The notes: generated by a model from the letters alone, not told the origin. DNA of 64,000 bases from Thalassotalea nanhaiensis (GCF_031583575.1 NZ_CP134146.1:744001-808000), one strand, 5' to 3'; positions 1 to 8,902 are shown, counted from the first letter of the stretch. A program made the numbers and translations.

Positions 1-2
1 AA

Positions 3-782
3 AAAGGTGTAAGGGTAATTGCTAGCGCGACAAGCCAAGACAGTGAAGATAAGCTCAAACAACAAGGGCTTAATACTTGTCGGTTAACGTTACCTGACAT
101 AAACAGTGATTGTGCAGTACTTCAATGTCAGCACATTGTTATTTGCATCCCTCCGGGTATTCGCTATGGCAAGAGTGATTACGTAGCAAAAGTGTCGGCA
201 ATAGTGCGTAAAGCGGAGCTAGCGAAAAGTTATGTAAAAAGCATCACCCTATTAAGCTCAACAGCCGTTTACAATGGTTTGGCTGGTGAAGTGTGTGAAC
301 AGTCAGAGTTAAATTTTAGCAGTGCAAAAGTTGAAATAATGCACCAAGCTGAACAAACAGTATTAACCAGCCAATGTGCAAACAAAACGGTTTTAAGGTT
401 GGGTGGTTTAATGGGTTATGATCGCCAACCGGGGCGATTTTTCAAAAACAACCGATCCATACCTAACCCTGAGTCGGTGATTAATTTTATTCACCGAGAC
501 GATGTTATTGGTATTATTTGTCAGTTGTTTGAGTGCTTTAAACGTACAAAAACATTGAATAACCCAACCAATATATTTAATTGTGTCGCGCCATCACATC
601 CTAAACGACGTGATTTTTACCAGAAAGCATTCACTAATTTAGGAATGCCTGCGCCATGCTTTAGTGAACAAGAAGAACAGAATGGTAAACTGGTTAACAG
701 TATATATATTGGCAATTTACAATATCAATTTAAGTATCCTGATATACTGACTTGTCTAGAAAATAAAACTAACTTGGATTAA
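3..782 (+). CDS. NAD(P)-binding SDR/epimerase-family protein, 5' end cut by window
   Basis: The reading frame is open from the left edge to the stop at 780-782, so the start lies outside the window. A GTG at 192 is only an internal possibility. The visible product begins after the usual glycine-rich nucleotide loop. It shows a beta-strand ending in ICIPPG, then SSTAVYNG, the place of the catalytic Ser/Tyr region of extended SDR proteins, and later LRLGGLMGYDR and INFIHRDDVIG, typical of NAD-dependent epimerases of the YeeZ type. A sugar or small-molecule epimerase/dehydrogenase role is likely, but the substrate cannot be read from the sequence. A small ORF follows within 5 bases. Confidence 0.75.
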   Translation, partial: KGVRVIASATSQDSEDKLKQQGLNTCRLTLPDINSDCAVLQCQHIVICIPPGIRYGKSDYVAKVSAIVRKAELAKSYVKSITLLSSTAVYNGLAGEVCEQSELNFSSAKVEIMHQAEQTVLTSQCANKTVLRLGGLMGYDRQPGRFFKNNRSIPNPESVINFIHRDDVIGIICQLFECFKRTKTLNNPTNIFNCVAPSHPKRRDFYQKAFTNLGMPAPCFSEQEEQNGKLVNSIYIGNLQYQFKYPDILTCLENKTNLD

Positions 783-786
783 GTAT

Positions 787-1014
787 TTGTTAAAGCAAAG
801 CCCATTAACTGCGAAAAAATTACTGCAGTTTTTTATTATTATTTTTATCCATATTACCTTATTAGATTTGTTCGTAATAACTATTAAGGGACCGGTTTTT
901 TTATGGCAAGAAAACCTGAAAATTAGCACTGTTGCCGTACACTTAAGTATAGTGATGTGCAGTTGTATTTTGTTATGGGTATTAAATATCGTTAACAATA
1001 AAATTTCTAAATAA
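787..1014 (+). CDS. Small putative membrane protein (75 aa, TTG start)
   Basis: I do not recognise a family. The frame opens with TTG four bases after the preceding stop and ends 11 bases before the next ATG, so it would sit tightly inside a three-gene plus-strand run. The product has two hydrophobic stretches (about residues 13-34 and 48-67) joined by a short polar loop containing KGPVFLWQENLK, and a lysine-rich C-terminus, which fits a two-span inner-membrane protein. The weak ribosome site and the TTG start leave real doubt. A minus-strand ORF over the same bases looks like a shadow. Confidence 0.45.
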   Translation: MLKQSPLTAKKLLQFFIIIFIHITLLDLFVITIKGPVFLWQENLKISTVAVHLSIVMCSCILLWVLNIVNNKISK

Positions 1015-1025
1015 CAGAAGATATT

Positions 1026-1508
1026 ATGAACTTTGAAAGTAAATTTACCCTAAGCAAGCGTCATTTTAGAGAATGTTTTGAACAATCAAGTTCATTACAG
1101 CCAAAAACAAATAAGCGCTACTTAAAAGCATTGGCCCTGTTTGTTCTTGGCTTGTTTTTTTACTGGAGCCAAATTGAAGGGCTAAGTGCTCATCTTGGTA
1201 TGTTCTTTTTTATTCTGGCGTTTGTTGATGCACTTAGTGTTAAGTTTGCTAAAGGCTGGTGGGTTACCAGACAAATGCTTAGTAAAGCTGCAGGTAATGA
1301 GGTTACGATAATGCTTAGCGACGACGGTATTAATATTGAGTCAGATTTTGCTAAACAACTATTAGCTTGGTCAGACATTAACACTTACCAAGAAACCGAA
1401 AAAGGCATCGTGTTAATGACTATAAAAGCTGGCAATAGCTATATTTCAAAACGTTGTTTTAATGACGATGCTTGGCAGTTTTTATTAGCAAAACTGGCCG
1501 GAAAGTAA
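1026..1508 (+). CDS. YcxB-family-like membrane protein
   Basis: The 160-residue product has a polar N-terminus, two close transmembrane segments (about residues 34-46 and 56-72), and a C-terminal soluble domain with LSDDGINIES, AWSDINTYQETEKGIVLM and SKRCFNDDAWQFL. The last pattern, a beta-rich module with W-x-D/E-I and a terminal F-x-x-x-x-W-x-x-F, is the hallmark of YcxB-like C-terminal domains in bacterial membrane proteins of unknown function. ATG is preceded by a purine-rich site (agaaga). It converges on a minus-strand gene 20 bases downstream. Confidence 0.7.
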   Translation: MNFESKFTLSKRHFRECFEQSSSLQPKTNKRYLKALALFVLGLFFYWSQIEGLSAHLGMFFFILAFVDALSVKFAKGWWVTRQMLSKAAGNEVTIMLSDDGINIESDFAKQLLAWSDINTYQETEKGIVLMTIKAGNSYISKRCFNDDAWQFLLAKLAGK

Positions 1509-1528
1509 CTTTGATAAATTTATGTCGG

Positions 1529-1816
1529 TTACTGGCTTGTGGCGTCTTCTTGTTTTTCTTTTGCGAGATTTAAATCAACGCCATCCATCAATAACAATAA
1601 GTCAGCAAATGCTTCTCTTAACTTCGATGATAGTTTTTGCGGGTAAGGAGTGCGGTTCAAAGTCGCCTTTGAATTACCGATATAAATAGACTCAAATACC
1701 TTTTCTATCGATTTAATATCATTAAAATCTATAGGCTTAGGTGTTATTTTCAACGAGGCTACATATTCGTCATATAGCTCAGTGATTAGTTTTTGAGTGT
1801 CTTTTATTCTATCCAT
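1529..1816 (-). CDS. Conserved-type hypothetical protein (95 aa)
   Basis: No family is recognised. The protein is small, soluble and largely helical, with no signal peptide and no cysteines. It has charged ends and a central YIGNSKATLNRTPYPQKL segment. The ATG has a good ribosome site (aaggtg) 6 bases upstream on the minus strand. The terminator of the upstream SPFH operon lies only about 25 bases before the start, so expression depends on read-through or on a promoter overlapping that hairpin. The C-terminus is rich in K, E and Q. Confidence 0.6.
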   Translation of the reverse strand: MDRIKDTQKLITELYDEYVASLKITPKPIDFNDIKSIEKVFESIYIGNSKATLNRTPYPQKLSSKLREAFADLLLLMDGVDLNLAKEKQEDATSQ

Positions 1817-1840
1817 GAAGCACCTTATTTTAACTGTATT

Positions 1841-1870
1841 AATAATAAAAGCACCTAAGGCTAGGTGCTT
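1841..1870 (-). terminator. Rho-independent terminator of the SPFH operon
   Basis: A perfect 9-bp stem (1849-1857 with 1862-1870, half-site aagcaccta) with a 4-base loop is followed on the minus strand by a T-rich run (1841-1848). It lies 77 bases after the stop of the second SPFH gene and just before the start of the 95-residue gene. Confidence 0.75.
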
Positions 1871-1946
1871 AGAATCTCATGGCGAGACATAACTAATCAG
1901 TTATTAAAGCTATGCTAACAATTAAAATTGTACTCGCTTAATATAG

Positions 1947-2900
1947 TTATACCTTGTTTTTATTCACATTTGCAAGACCCATAGTGTTCATCCACTGTTG
2001 GTAGTCTAGTAAGTTGGCAGGAAGTATAACCTTACGGCTTTCTTTACTCAGCCCTTTCATTTGCTTTAAGTACTGTTCACTTAGTTGCATTTCCAGGGCT
2101 TTTTGACCACCTTCCTGGTTAATCACATTGGCCACTTTTTTAATCGACTCAGCGGTTGCTTTTGCTAACGATAAAATTTCTGAGGCTTTACCTTCTGCAG
2201 CGTTAATACGACGCTGTTTTTCACCTTCAGAAATGTTAATTGTTTCACGTTTAATACCTTCTGAGCGGTTGATAACACTTTGTTTGTCACCTTCACTTTT
2301 TGCCATAATTGCGCGGCGCTCACGTTCAGCATTCACTTGCATTTCCATAGCTAGACGCACTGTTTGTGGTGGCGTTATATTTTTAATTTCATAACGGTGT
2401 ACTCTAATACCCCAAGCCTCACCGGCTTTATCCAATACATCCACAACTTTAGCACTAATTAAGTCACGTTCTTCAAAGGTACGGTCTAAATCTAACGTGC
2501 CTATTACAGAGCGGGTTGTTGTTTGTGCTAATTGCATTGCTGCGAATCGATAATCGACAATACCGTAGCTGGATCTAATTGGTTCAGTGACCGAAATATA
2601 AATAACCCCGTCAACTTCAACATTTACTTCATCTTTTGAGAAACACTCTTGTGGCGGCACATCGATAGTTTCTTCTTTTAAATCCTGAATGTATGCAACT
2701 CGGTCAATAAATGGTAGCAAGGCATGAAATCCAGCATCGAGAGTTTTATGATATTTCCCTAAACGCTCTACCACATAGGCTGATTTAGTAGGGACTAAGC
2801 AAATTGATTGAAATAATTTAACGATAAAGGTTAAAAATATCGCGCCCCAAACGATTAAGACAATTAAATCGGCGGGTGCATAGTTATTTAAAAATTCCAT
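1947..2900 (-). CDS. SPFH/stomatin-family protein (QmcA/paraslipin type), copy 2
   Basis: The 317-residue product begins with one membrane anchor (about residues 12-34). The SPFH (band 7) domain follows, with VVERLGKYHKTLDAGFHALLPFIDRV and DVPPQECFSKDEVNVEVDGVIY, then a helical segment with repeated INxSEGxKQ units and an LAKATAES region. These features match QmcA/YbbK-type paraslipins, membrane-microdomain scaffold proteins that partner with NfeD proteins and affect membrane protease activity. Its ATG overlaps the stop of the upstream SPFH gene (TAATG), so the two are probably translationally coupled and may form a hetero-oligomer. The terminator at 1841-1870 ends the unit. Confidence 0.85.
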   Translation of the reverse strand: MEFLNNYAPADLIVLIVWGAIFLTFIVKLFQSICLVPTKSAYVVERLGKYHKTLDAGFHALLPFIDRVAYIQDLKEETIDVPPQECFSKDEVNVEVDGVIYISVTEPIRSSYGIVDYRFAAMQLAQTTTRSVIGTLDLDRTFEERDLISAKVVDVLDKAGEAWGIRVHRYEIKNITPPQTVRLAMEMQVNAERERRAIMAKSEGDKQSVINRSEGIKRETINISEGEKQRRINAAEGKASEILSLAKATAESIKKVANVINQEGGQKALEMQLSEQYLKQMKGLSKESRKVILPANLLDYQQWMNTMGLANVNKNKV

Positions 2901-3817
2901 TATTTAGCTCCTTGTGCTGTTGCGGTTACTTTATCCATGCCTTCGAAGAAACCTTCCAACTTAGCGATCTCGCTTGGTAAAATAGAAACATCGGCAGTAT
3001 TTAATACGTCACCAACTTGTTGGATATACTCTTCCATTAAGCGCATTTTAATCGCGTCATCACCACATGGTTGATTGGCAGCTTCAGCAATTAAACTGAT
3101 CCCTTGCGCCGTAGCATCAGCGATAATTTCAATTTCTCTAGCGCGACCTTCTGCCTCATTAATTTGTTTTTGTTTATCACCTTCAGACAGGTTGATTGCT
3201 TCTTGGCGATCGCCTTCTGATAAATTAATCATTGAGTCACGAGCGGCATTGGCAAGAGTTATTTCTGCACGCTTGTTACGCTCAGCTTCCATCTGTTTTT
3301 CAAGGGTGTGAATTACATTCAATGATGGAGTAATGTTACGCACTTCATAACGGAGCACTTTTATACCCCAAGGATCAGAGGCTTTATCGATTTCGCTAAC
3401 AATGGTTTCGTTTAGTGTGTCACGTTCTGAAAACGTTTGGCTTAAACTTAATTTACCAATTTCACTACGCATTGTTGTTTGGGCTAAGTTAACACTGGCT
3501 CGGCGGTAGTCTTCAATACCGTAACTGGCTTTCGCGCCATCCATTACTTTTATGTAAACTAAACCATCTACATCAATTTGAATGTTATCTTTGGAAATAC
3601 AGCTTTGTGCCGGTATATCCAATACCTGTTCACGAGTTTCATGTCGATAGGCGACACGGTCAAAAAATGGAATTAAAAAATGCAAACCTGGGTGCATTAC
3701 TGCTCTAAATTTTCCTAGTCGTTCGATAACGCATACTTCGCGCATTTCAACAATAAGCACCAGCTTATATAAAATAAATAATATGCCTAACAAGACAAAA
3801 GTTAATACTGCAAACAC
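2900..3817 (-). CDS. SPFH/stomatin-family protein, copy 1
   Basis: This 305-residue paralogue of the following gene has the same plan: an N-terminal hydrophobic anchor (residues about 3-22), an SPFH domain beginning CVIERLGKFRAVMHPGLHFL, and a C-terminal helical part with INLSEGDRQ and INLSEGDKQ repeats. The similarity of the two neighbours points to tandem duplication followed by divergence. It lies 84 bases downstream of the nfeD-like gene and ends in a one-base overlap with the second copy, consistent with an nfeD-SPFH-SPFH operon. The sequence does not show what substrate or protease it organises. Confidence 0.85.
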   Translation of the reverse strand: MFAVLTFVLLGILFILYKLVLIVEMREVCVIERLGKFRAVMHPGLHFLIPFFDRVAYRHETREQVLDIPAQSCISKDNIQIDVDGLVYIKVMDGAKASYGIEDYRRASVNLAQTTMRSEIGKLSLSQTFSERDTLNETIVSEIDKASDPWGIKVLRYEVRNITPSLNVIHTLEKQMEAERNKRAEITLANAARDSMINLSEGDRQEAINLSEGDKQKQINEAEGRAREIEIIADATAQGISLIAEAANQPCGDDAIKMRLMEEYIQQVGDVLNTADVSILPSEIAKLEGFFEGMDKVTATAQGAK

Positions 3818-3901
3818 ATGACTCTCCTTAGCTAGAAATTAAGGCCTACGCCTATTTCTACGTTTATTTAGCTTCTATTAAAATAATGTAGTTGGAATTT
3901 T

Positions 3902-4354
3902 TTATGATAATTTTTCGACTACGTAAGATATGTTTTCTCGGCAAACAATTTTAACTTTTTCGCCAGACTTAATTTCGCTGCCATCGCCCAGCGCTGTCCA
4001 ATTTGTACCTTGAAACACAATTCGACCTTTCTTATTACCAGGGCCAATCGTTTCAATAACATCGACTTCATAGCCAAATACATCCAAATTTTCGTCGGTA
4101 TTTTCAATTCGGCTGTCACCGCCAACCATCTTTTGGCCAACGTTTCTAAAAACAATAAGTAATACCATTGAAAGGATGAACCATAAGGTAAAGGCATGCA
4201 TCCAACTGGTAATAATGCCAAATTGCAGGGTTAGTGCTACGGCTAATGCTGAGGTACCAAGAAACACAACAATACCGCCAGGAATAACTAATTCAGCCAG
4301 CATCAACACAATGCCAACACAGCCCCAAGCAAAAACATCATTACTAAAATCCAT
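3902..4354 (-). CDS. NfeD-family membrane protein
   Basis: NfeD proteins partner with stomatin-like SPFH proteins in the membrane. The product has three hydrophobic segments (about residues 6-20, 26-44 and 47-66) and a C-terminal OB-fold-like NfeD domain with GRIVFQGTNWTALGDG and GEKVKIV. The frame runs further upstream to 4435, but I place the start at 4354. There the ATG has a good ribosome site (gaagagg, 6-base spacing) and membrane segment 1 begins directly, whereas the longer version would translate a strong hairpin. The 150-residue length fits short NfeD proteins. It leads the SPFH operon. Confidence 0.85.
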   Translation of the reverse strand: MDFSNDVFAWGCVGIVLMLAELVIPGGIVVFLGTSALAVALTLQFGIITSWMHAFTLWFILSMVLLIVFRNVGQKMVGGDSRIENTDENLDVFGYEVDVIETIGPGNKKGRIVFQGTNWTALGDGSEIKSGEKVKIVCRENISYVVEKLS

Positions 4355-4365
4355 AAGGTACCTCT

Positions 4366-4400
4366 TCAAAAATAACGACTCATCTGTTAATGAGTCGTTA
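4366..4400 (-). promoter_or_regulatory. Terminator-like hairpin in the leader of the NfeD gene
   Basis: An 11-bp perfect inverted repeat (4373-4383 with 4390-4400, half-site taacgactcat) has a 6-base loop and a run of five T on the minus strand immediately after it. It sits about 18 bases before the chosen NfeD start with no minus-strand gene upstream, so it cannot simply end another transcript. It could act as an attenuator or as a leader stem. Confidence 0.5.
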
Positions 4401-4561
4401 ATCAATATAGCAACATTTTTATTGAATTGCGACATATTATGTCAAGAGGGCGTCTGTTAAATGTAAAAAAGTATTTTTAAAGATAATTAATTTTGACAGA
4501 GTCATGCTAGATTAAATATATAATTCATATCATGTTTTTTGCTTTGCAGAAGGGGTTTCAA

Positions 4562-5275
4562 TTGTCTGAACCTGAAAATATACCATCATTACATTCCTAT
4601 GAACCGCTTTCGCATGCGGTTATATGGATCATGGTTTTGTATGTGCCGACCATATTTTTAAGCGTAGCTATTGTGATGTATGCTGAGTCGAGTCCGCAAA
4701 TAATGGATACAACCGCTTGGTTAACCGATGGCGATGTAACGACGGTTTTTTCAATTTTAATGGCGCTTGTTACATTGCCACTGTTGGCGTATGGCACAAA
4801 AACCTTGTCGGTAAAGCAACGGCTTAACTTTTTTGGATTGCAAAGCTCGTTCAATTTTAACGAGTTTAAACCTTGGTTAATACTCACTTTTGTATACATA
4901 GTGTTGAGTTACTTAATTAATATTTTACTCGATGTACGCATACCCGAGTGGATGTTAGACATGAGGGATACGATTGATTATGGCTGGCTGAGTATATTGT
5001 CGGTATGCATTATTGCACCTATTTTTGAAGAGCTGGTATTTCGTGGTTTTATCTTTTCTAAAATAGAGCGAACTCGTTTAAGAAAGTCTGGAGCAGTTGT
5101 TGTGACTGCGATTATTTTCACCCTTATTCATACTCAATATGAAGGTATTGTATTGGCCGACTTATTTGTACTGTCGCTGCTGCTATCTTTTATTCGTTTA
5201 AAAACCAATAACCTTAAATATTGTATTGCCGTACACATGCTAAACAATATGATCTCGGCACTGTTTTTATTTTAA
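4562..5275 (+). CDS. CPBP-family intramembrane metalloprotease (Abi/CAAX type)
   Basis: This polytopic membrane protein carries the family motifs in order: EELVFRG (EExxxR), then FTLIHTQYEG with a conserved His, then VHMLNN near the C-terminus. The glutamates and histidines are expected to bind the metal. Known members cleave prenylated or membrane-embedded substrates or serve in self-immunity; the target here is unknown. An ATG at 4532 is possible, but TTG at 4562 has a strong ribosome site (gaagggg, 6 bases) and starts MSEPENIPSL, so I prefer it. The gene is divergent from nfeD and ends at a bidirectional terminator shared with hutU. Confidence 0.85.
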   Translation: MSEPENIPSLHSYEPLSHAVIWIMVLYVPTIFLSVAIVMYAESSPQIMDTTAWLTDGDVTTVFSILMALVTLPLLAYGTKTLSVKQRLNFFGLQSSFNFNEFKPWLILTFVYIVLSYLINILLDVRIPEWMLDMRDTIDYGWLSILSVCIIAPIFEELVFRGFIFSKIERTRLRKSGAVVVTAIIFTLIHTQYEGIVLADLFVLSLLLSFIRLKTNNLKYCIAVHMLNNMISALFLF

Positions 5276-5283
5276 ATAAAGAA

Positions 5284-5313
5284 AAGCCGAAGATGTTATT
5301 ACACCTTCGGCTT
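5284..5313. terminator. Bidirectional terminator between the CPBP gene and hutU
   Basis: A 9-bp stem (5284-5292 with 5305-5313, half-site aagccgaag) lies between two convergent genes. T-rich DNA follows it in both directions. Confidence 0.7.
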
Positions 5314-5320
5314 ACAATTT

Positions 5321-5348
5321 TAGTTTCTAGTTTCTAGTTTCTAGTTTC
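5321..5348. repeat. Four tandem copies of a 7-bp unit
   Basis: Tagtttc is repeated four times without error just after the shared terminator and a few bases before the end of hutU. It is a simple repeat and its copy number could vary between strains. No function is evident. Confidence 0.9.
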
Positions 5349-5354
5349 TTCAGC

Positions 5355-7367
5355 TTACAGCGATAAATTATTTAAAATATCGTCATCAACTAAGTTAGCT
5401 AGGGTAACTTTTAGCTTAGGCGTTCTTGCCATTTCTCGTTTAATCGCAAAGTTAGCTTCTTCATTTCGTGCCCAACTGCGTCTGGCAATACCGTTGTTTA
5501 CATCAAACAACAACATAGATTTAAGTCTACGTTCGGAATCAATGGTGCCATCGAGTAACATGCCAAAACCACCGTTGGTCACTTCACCCCAGCCAACACC
5601 ACCGCCATTATGGATTGAAACCCATGTTGCACCGCGGAAACTGTCACCAATTACATTGTGAATAGCCATATCTGCAGTAAAGCGGCTGCCATCATAAATG
5701 TTAGATGTTTCGCGGAACGGTGAGTCTGTACCACTAACATCATGGTGATCACGGCCTAATACCACAGGGCCAATTTCGCCGCTGTTAATGGCATCATTAA
5801 ATGCTTTTGCTATTTCAATTCGACCTTGTGCATCAGCATAAAGAATTCGTGCTTGTGAACCAACCACTAACTTGTTTTGCTTGGCGTCTTTAATCCAAGT
5901 GATATTGTCTTGCATTTGTTGCTGAATCTCAGCAGGCGACTCTGCCATGATCTTAGTTAATACTTGTGCAGCAATCTCATCAGTTTTATCCAAATCTTCA
6001 GATTTACCAGAAGCACAAACCCAACGAAATGGTCCAAATCCATAGTCGAAACACATTGGTCCAAGAATATCCTGAACATATGAAGGGTATTTAAAGTCGA
6101 TGCCATTTTCAGCCATTACATCGCCACCGGCGCGAGAAGCTTCCAGTAAGAAGGCGTTGCCGTAGTCGAAGAAGTACGTGCCACGAGCGGTATGCTTATT
6201 GACAGCATCGGCATGACGTTTCAATGTTTCCTGCACTTTAACTTTAAATAAGTCTGGCTCTTCACGAATTAATCGATTCGATTCTTCATAACTGATGTCT
6301 ACCGGGTAATAACCGCCTGACCAAGGGTTATGCAATGAGGTTTGGTCTGAGCCTAAATGAACAAATATTTCTTGATCGTAGAAAGCTTCCCAAACATCGA
6401 CAATATTCCCTATGTAAGCAATCGATACGACTTCTTTATTCGATTGAGCTTCTTTAACACGGGTGATAAGCGCATCCATGTTATCGATAAGTTCATCAAC
6501 CCAACCTTGCTGATGACGCTTGGTTGCGGCTTTCGAGTTTACTTCAGCACATACGGTAATACACTTAGCGATGTTGCCGGCTTTTGGTTGTGCACCACTC
6601 ATGCCGCCTAAACCTGCGGTAAGGAAAATTTTACCTTCAGATGTGTCACCTGTATTAAGTACCTTACGGAACGCATTCATCACGGTAATTGTTGTACCGT
6701 GAACAATACCTTGCGGACCAATATACATAAACGAACCAGCCGTCATCTGCCCGTATTGAGTAACACCTAAGGCGTTAAACTTTTCCCAGTCATCAGGCTG
6801 TGAGTAGTTAGGGATCATCATGCCATTAGTGACAACTACACGTGGTGCATCTTTTGAAGATGGGAATAAGCCCATCGGGTGACCAGAATATAAATGTAAT
6901 GTTTGGTCACTTTCCATTTCACTTAAATACTTCATGGCTAACAGGTATTGTGCCCAGTTTTGGAAAACTGCACCATTGCCGCCATAAGTAATAAGTTCTT
7001 CTGGATGCTGTGCCACAGCAGGGTCTAGGTTGTTATCAACCATCAACATGATAGCAGCCGCTTGTTCACATTTAGCTGGGTAATCAGAGACCGAACGTGC
7101 CTTTAATTCATAAGTAGGCTTGAAGCGATACATATAAATACGGCCAAAGTCTTTTAATTCCTGAGCAAACTCTGCTGCTAATTCCTGATGCCATTCTTTT
7201 GGGAAGTAACGCAGTGCATTTCTAAGTGCTAGCTGTTTCTCGTCGCTACTAAGAATGTCTTTACGCTTAGGAGCACGGTTAGCATCTACCGGATAAGGTT
7301 TAGCTGCAGGTAATTCACTTGGAATGCCTTGCTTAATTTGTTGTTGAAAATTCATTACATTTTCCAT
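5355..7367 (-). CDS. hutU: Urocanate hydratase, long form
   Basis: Urocanase adds water to urocanate to form 4-imidazolone-5-propionate, step 2 of histidine breakdown, using tightly bound NAD+. The product shows GGNGAVFQNW, TAGLGGMSGAQPKAG, LGSDQTSLHNPW, GFGPFRWVCASG and ATWVSIHNGGGVGWGE, all diagnostic of the family. At 670 residues it is about 110 longer than the common bacterial enzyme (around 555) and closer in size to the animal enzyme. The start has a ggag site and MENVM as N-terminus. It is the last gene of hutC-hutH-hutU, 17 bases after hutH. Confidence 0.95.
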   Translation of the reverse strand: MENVMNFQQQIKQGIPSELPAAKPYPVDANRAPKRKDILSSDEKQLALRNALRYFPKEWHQELAAEFAQELKDFGRIYMYRFKPTYELKARSVSDYPAKCEQAAAIMLMVDNNLDPAVAQHPEELITYGGNGAVFQNWAQYLLAMKYLSEMESDQTLHLYSGHPMGLFPSSKDAPRVVVTNGMMIPNYSQPDDWEKFNALGVTQYGQMTAGSFMYIGPQGIVHGTTITVMNAFRKVLNTGDTSEGKIFLTAGLGGMSGAQPKAGNIAKCITVCAEVNSKAATKRHQQGWVDELIDNMDALITRVKEAQSNKEVVSIAYIGNIVDVWEAFYDQEIFVHLGSDQTSLHNPWSGGYYPVDISYEESNRLIREEPDLFKVKVQETLKRHADAVNKHTARGTYFFDYGNAFLLEASRAGGDVMAENGIDFKYPSYVQDILGPMCFDYGFGPFRWVCASGKSEDLDKTDEIAAQVLTKIMAESPAEIQQQMQDNITWIKDAKQNKLVVGSQARILYADAQGRIEIAKAFNDAINSGEIGPVVLGRDHHDVSGTDSPFRETSNIYDGSRFTADMAIHNVIGDSFRGATWVSIHNGGGVGWGEVTNGGFGMLLDGTIDSERRLKSMLLFDVNNGIARRSWARNEEANFAIKREMARTPKLKVTLANLVDDDILNNLSL

Positions 7368-7384
7368 TATCTCGGGCTCCTTAA

Positions 7385-8902
7385 TTATTGATCAAAGCTA
7401 ACTGTAAACGCTTGTGACTTAACCAGTGTTATCATGGCATCGATATCAGGTTTTAATAGTCGGTCTTCTTCAAGTTTGTCGACTTTGCTTCTGATAAGCG
7501 CGAAGTTTTTCTCAATCAAATCTGAACATTTATTTGGTCGTCTAAACTCAATTGCCTGAGCGGCATACATTAATTCAATTGCAAAGATTTTATCTACATT
7601 GCCTAAAATTTGATTAAGTTTTCTGCCTGATATGCTACCCATAGATACGTGATCTTCTTGACCCATCGACGTAGGTACACTGTCTGCCGAAGGTGGGAAA
7701 CACAAAGATTTGTTTTCTGTTACTAAGGCCGCTGTCGCATATTGTGGGATCATCATTCCTGAGTTTAAGCCACCAGCTTTGGTTAACAGTCGTGGCAAAC
7801 CATGCAAGCCTTCCAATAATAAGTAACAACGTCTGTCGGCAATATTACCCAATTCAGCGGCTGCAATTGATGCGTAATCTAACACCATAGCAAGAGGTTG
7901 ACCGTGGAAGCTACCGCCAGAAATGGCTTCTTCACTACTGATAACAATTGGGTTATCAGTTACCGAGTTCATCTCGATTTCAGCCAACTCTTCTAAATGG
8001 TAATAAGCATTGCGCGATGCGCCATGAACCTGCGGAATGCACCTTAATGAATAAGGGTCTTGTACTCGGTCACACTCTTCGTGGTCAGCCATATTTTGTG
8101 AGTCTTTAAAAAAGCGTCTCATACGGGCTGCAACTTCCAAGTTGCCTTTAAATGCGCGGGTTTGATGAAGCTCTTCTCTAAATGGTGATTCACTGCCTTG
8201 CATGCCTTCGATGCTCATGGCACCTGTTAAGTCTGCTAAGTCCAATAAGTAACGCATTTTGGTTAATGCTGTGATGGCATGAGATAGAATAAATTGCGTA
8301 CCATTGATAAGAGCCAAACCTTCTTTGGCATGCAAATCAAGAATTTCTAAACCATGTTTTTTAAGCAACTCGGCTGCTGGAACAATTTTATCGTCTTGCC
8401 CCTCTTCACTTTGCCAGAATTCACCTTCACCAATAAGTGGTAAGAACAAATGAGAAAGTGGCGCTAAATCGCCAGAGGCTCCTACTGATCCTTGCTCTGG
8501 AACAACAGGAATTAGGTCTAGTTCGATAAAAGCTAACATACGCTCAACGACTTCAAGACGGATACCTGAAAAACCACGACTTAAGGCATGGACTTTGGTG
8601 ATCAACATTAGCTTTGAAATTGCTTTAGCAATTGGCTCACCTACACCTACTGCGTGGGTAATGAGTAGGTTTTTTTGTAATAGATGGGTTTCTGCAGGTG
8701 AAATTTGAGTATCACACAGAGGACCAAAACCCGTATTTATACCATATACAGGCTTATCTGAACTTGCCATTTTTTCGACATTTTGTCGACTTTTATTGAT
8801 TTGATCTAATGCTTCTTGGCAAAGGGTTGCCTTGATACTACCGTCGGCTATGCCGTTCACAATATCAAGTTCTAGACGGTCGACACCATATTTAAACGTC
8901 AC
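7385..8902 (-). CDS. hutH: Histidine ammonia-lyase
   Basis: Histidine ammonia-lyase deaminates L-histidine to trans-urocanate, the committed step of histidine use. The Ala-Ser-Gly triad at residues 142-144 (GSVGASGDLAPLSHL) forms the MIO electrophile. YGINTGFGPL near residue 53 carries the catalytic Tyr, and QEDHVSMG lies towards the C-terminus. The 505-residue length is normal. The gene lies 21 bases after hutC and 17 before hutU, so the three form one transcript expected to be repressed by HutC and induced by urocanate. Confidence 0.96.
   Translation of the reverse strand: MTFKYGVDRLELDIVNGIADGSIKATLCQEALDQINKSRQNVEKMASSDKPVYGINTGFGPLCDTQISPAETHLLQKNLLITHAVGVGEPIAKAISKLMLITKVHALSRGFSGIRLEVVERMLAFIELDLIPVVPEQGSVGASGDLAPLSHLFLPLIGEGEFWQSEEGQDDKIVPAAELLKKHGLEILDLHAKEGLALINGTQFILSHAITALTKMRYLLDLADLTGAMSIEGMQGSESPFREELHQTRAFKGNLEVAARMRRFFKDSQNMADHEECDRVQDPYSLRCIPQVHGASRNAYYHLEELAEIEMNSVTDNPIVISSEEAISGGSFHGQPLAMVLDYASIAAAELGNIADRRCYLLLEGLHGLPRLLTKAGGLNSGMMIPQYATAALVTENKSLCFPPSADSVPTSMGQEDHVSMGSISGRKLNQILGNVDKIFAIELMYAAQAIEFRRPNKCSDLIEKNFALIRSKVDKLEEDRLLKPDIDAMITLVKSQAFTVSFDQ

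Noticed and set aside
756-998. 80-codon minus-strand frame opposite the small membrane ORF
   Set aside because: It is antisense to a better-placed plus-strand ORF in a tight gene run and has no clear start signal.
5321-5348. Short tandem repeat as a CRISPR or attachment site
   Set aside because: The unit is 7 bases with no spacers, in a terminator region; it is a simple repeat.
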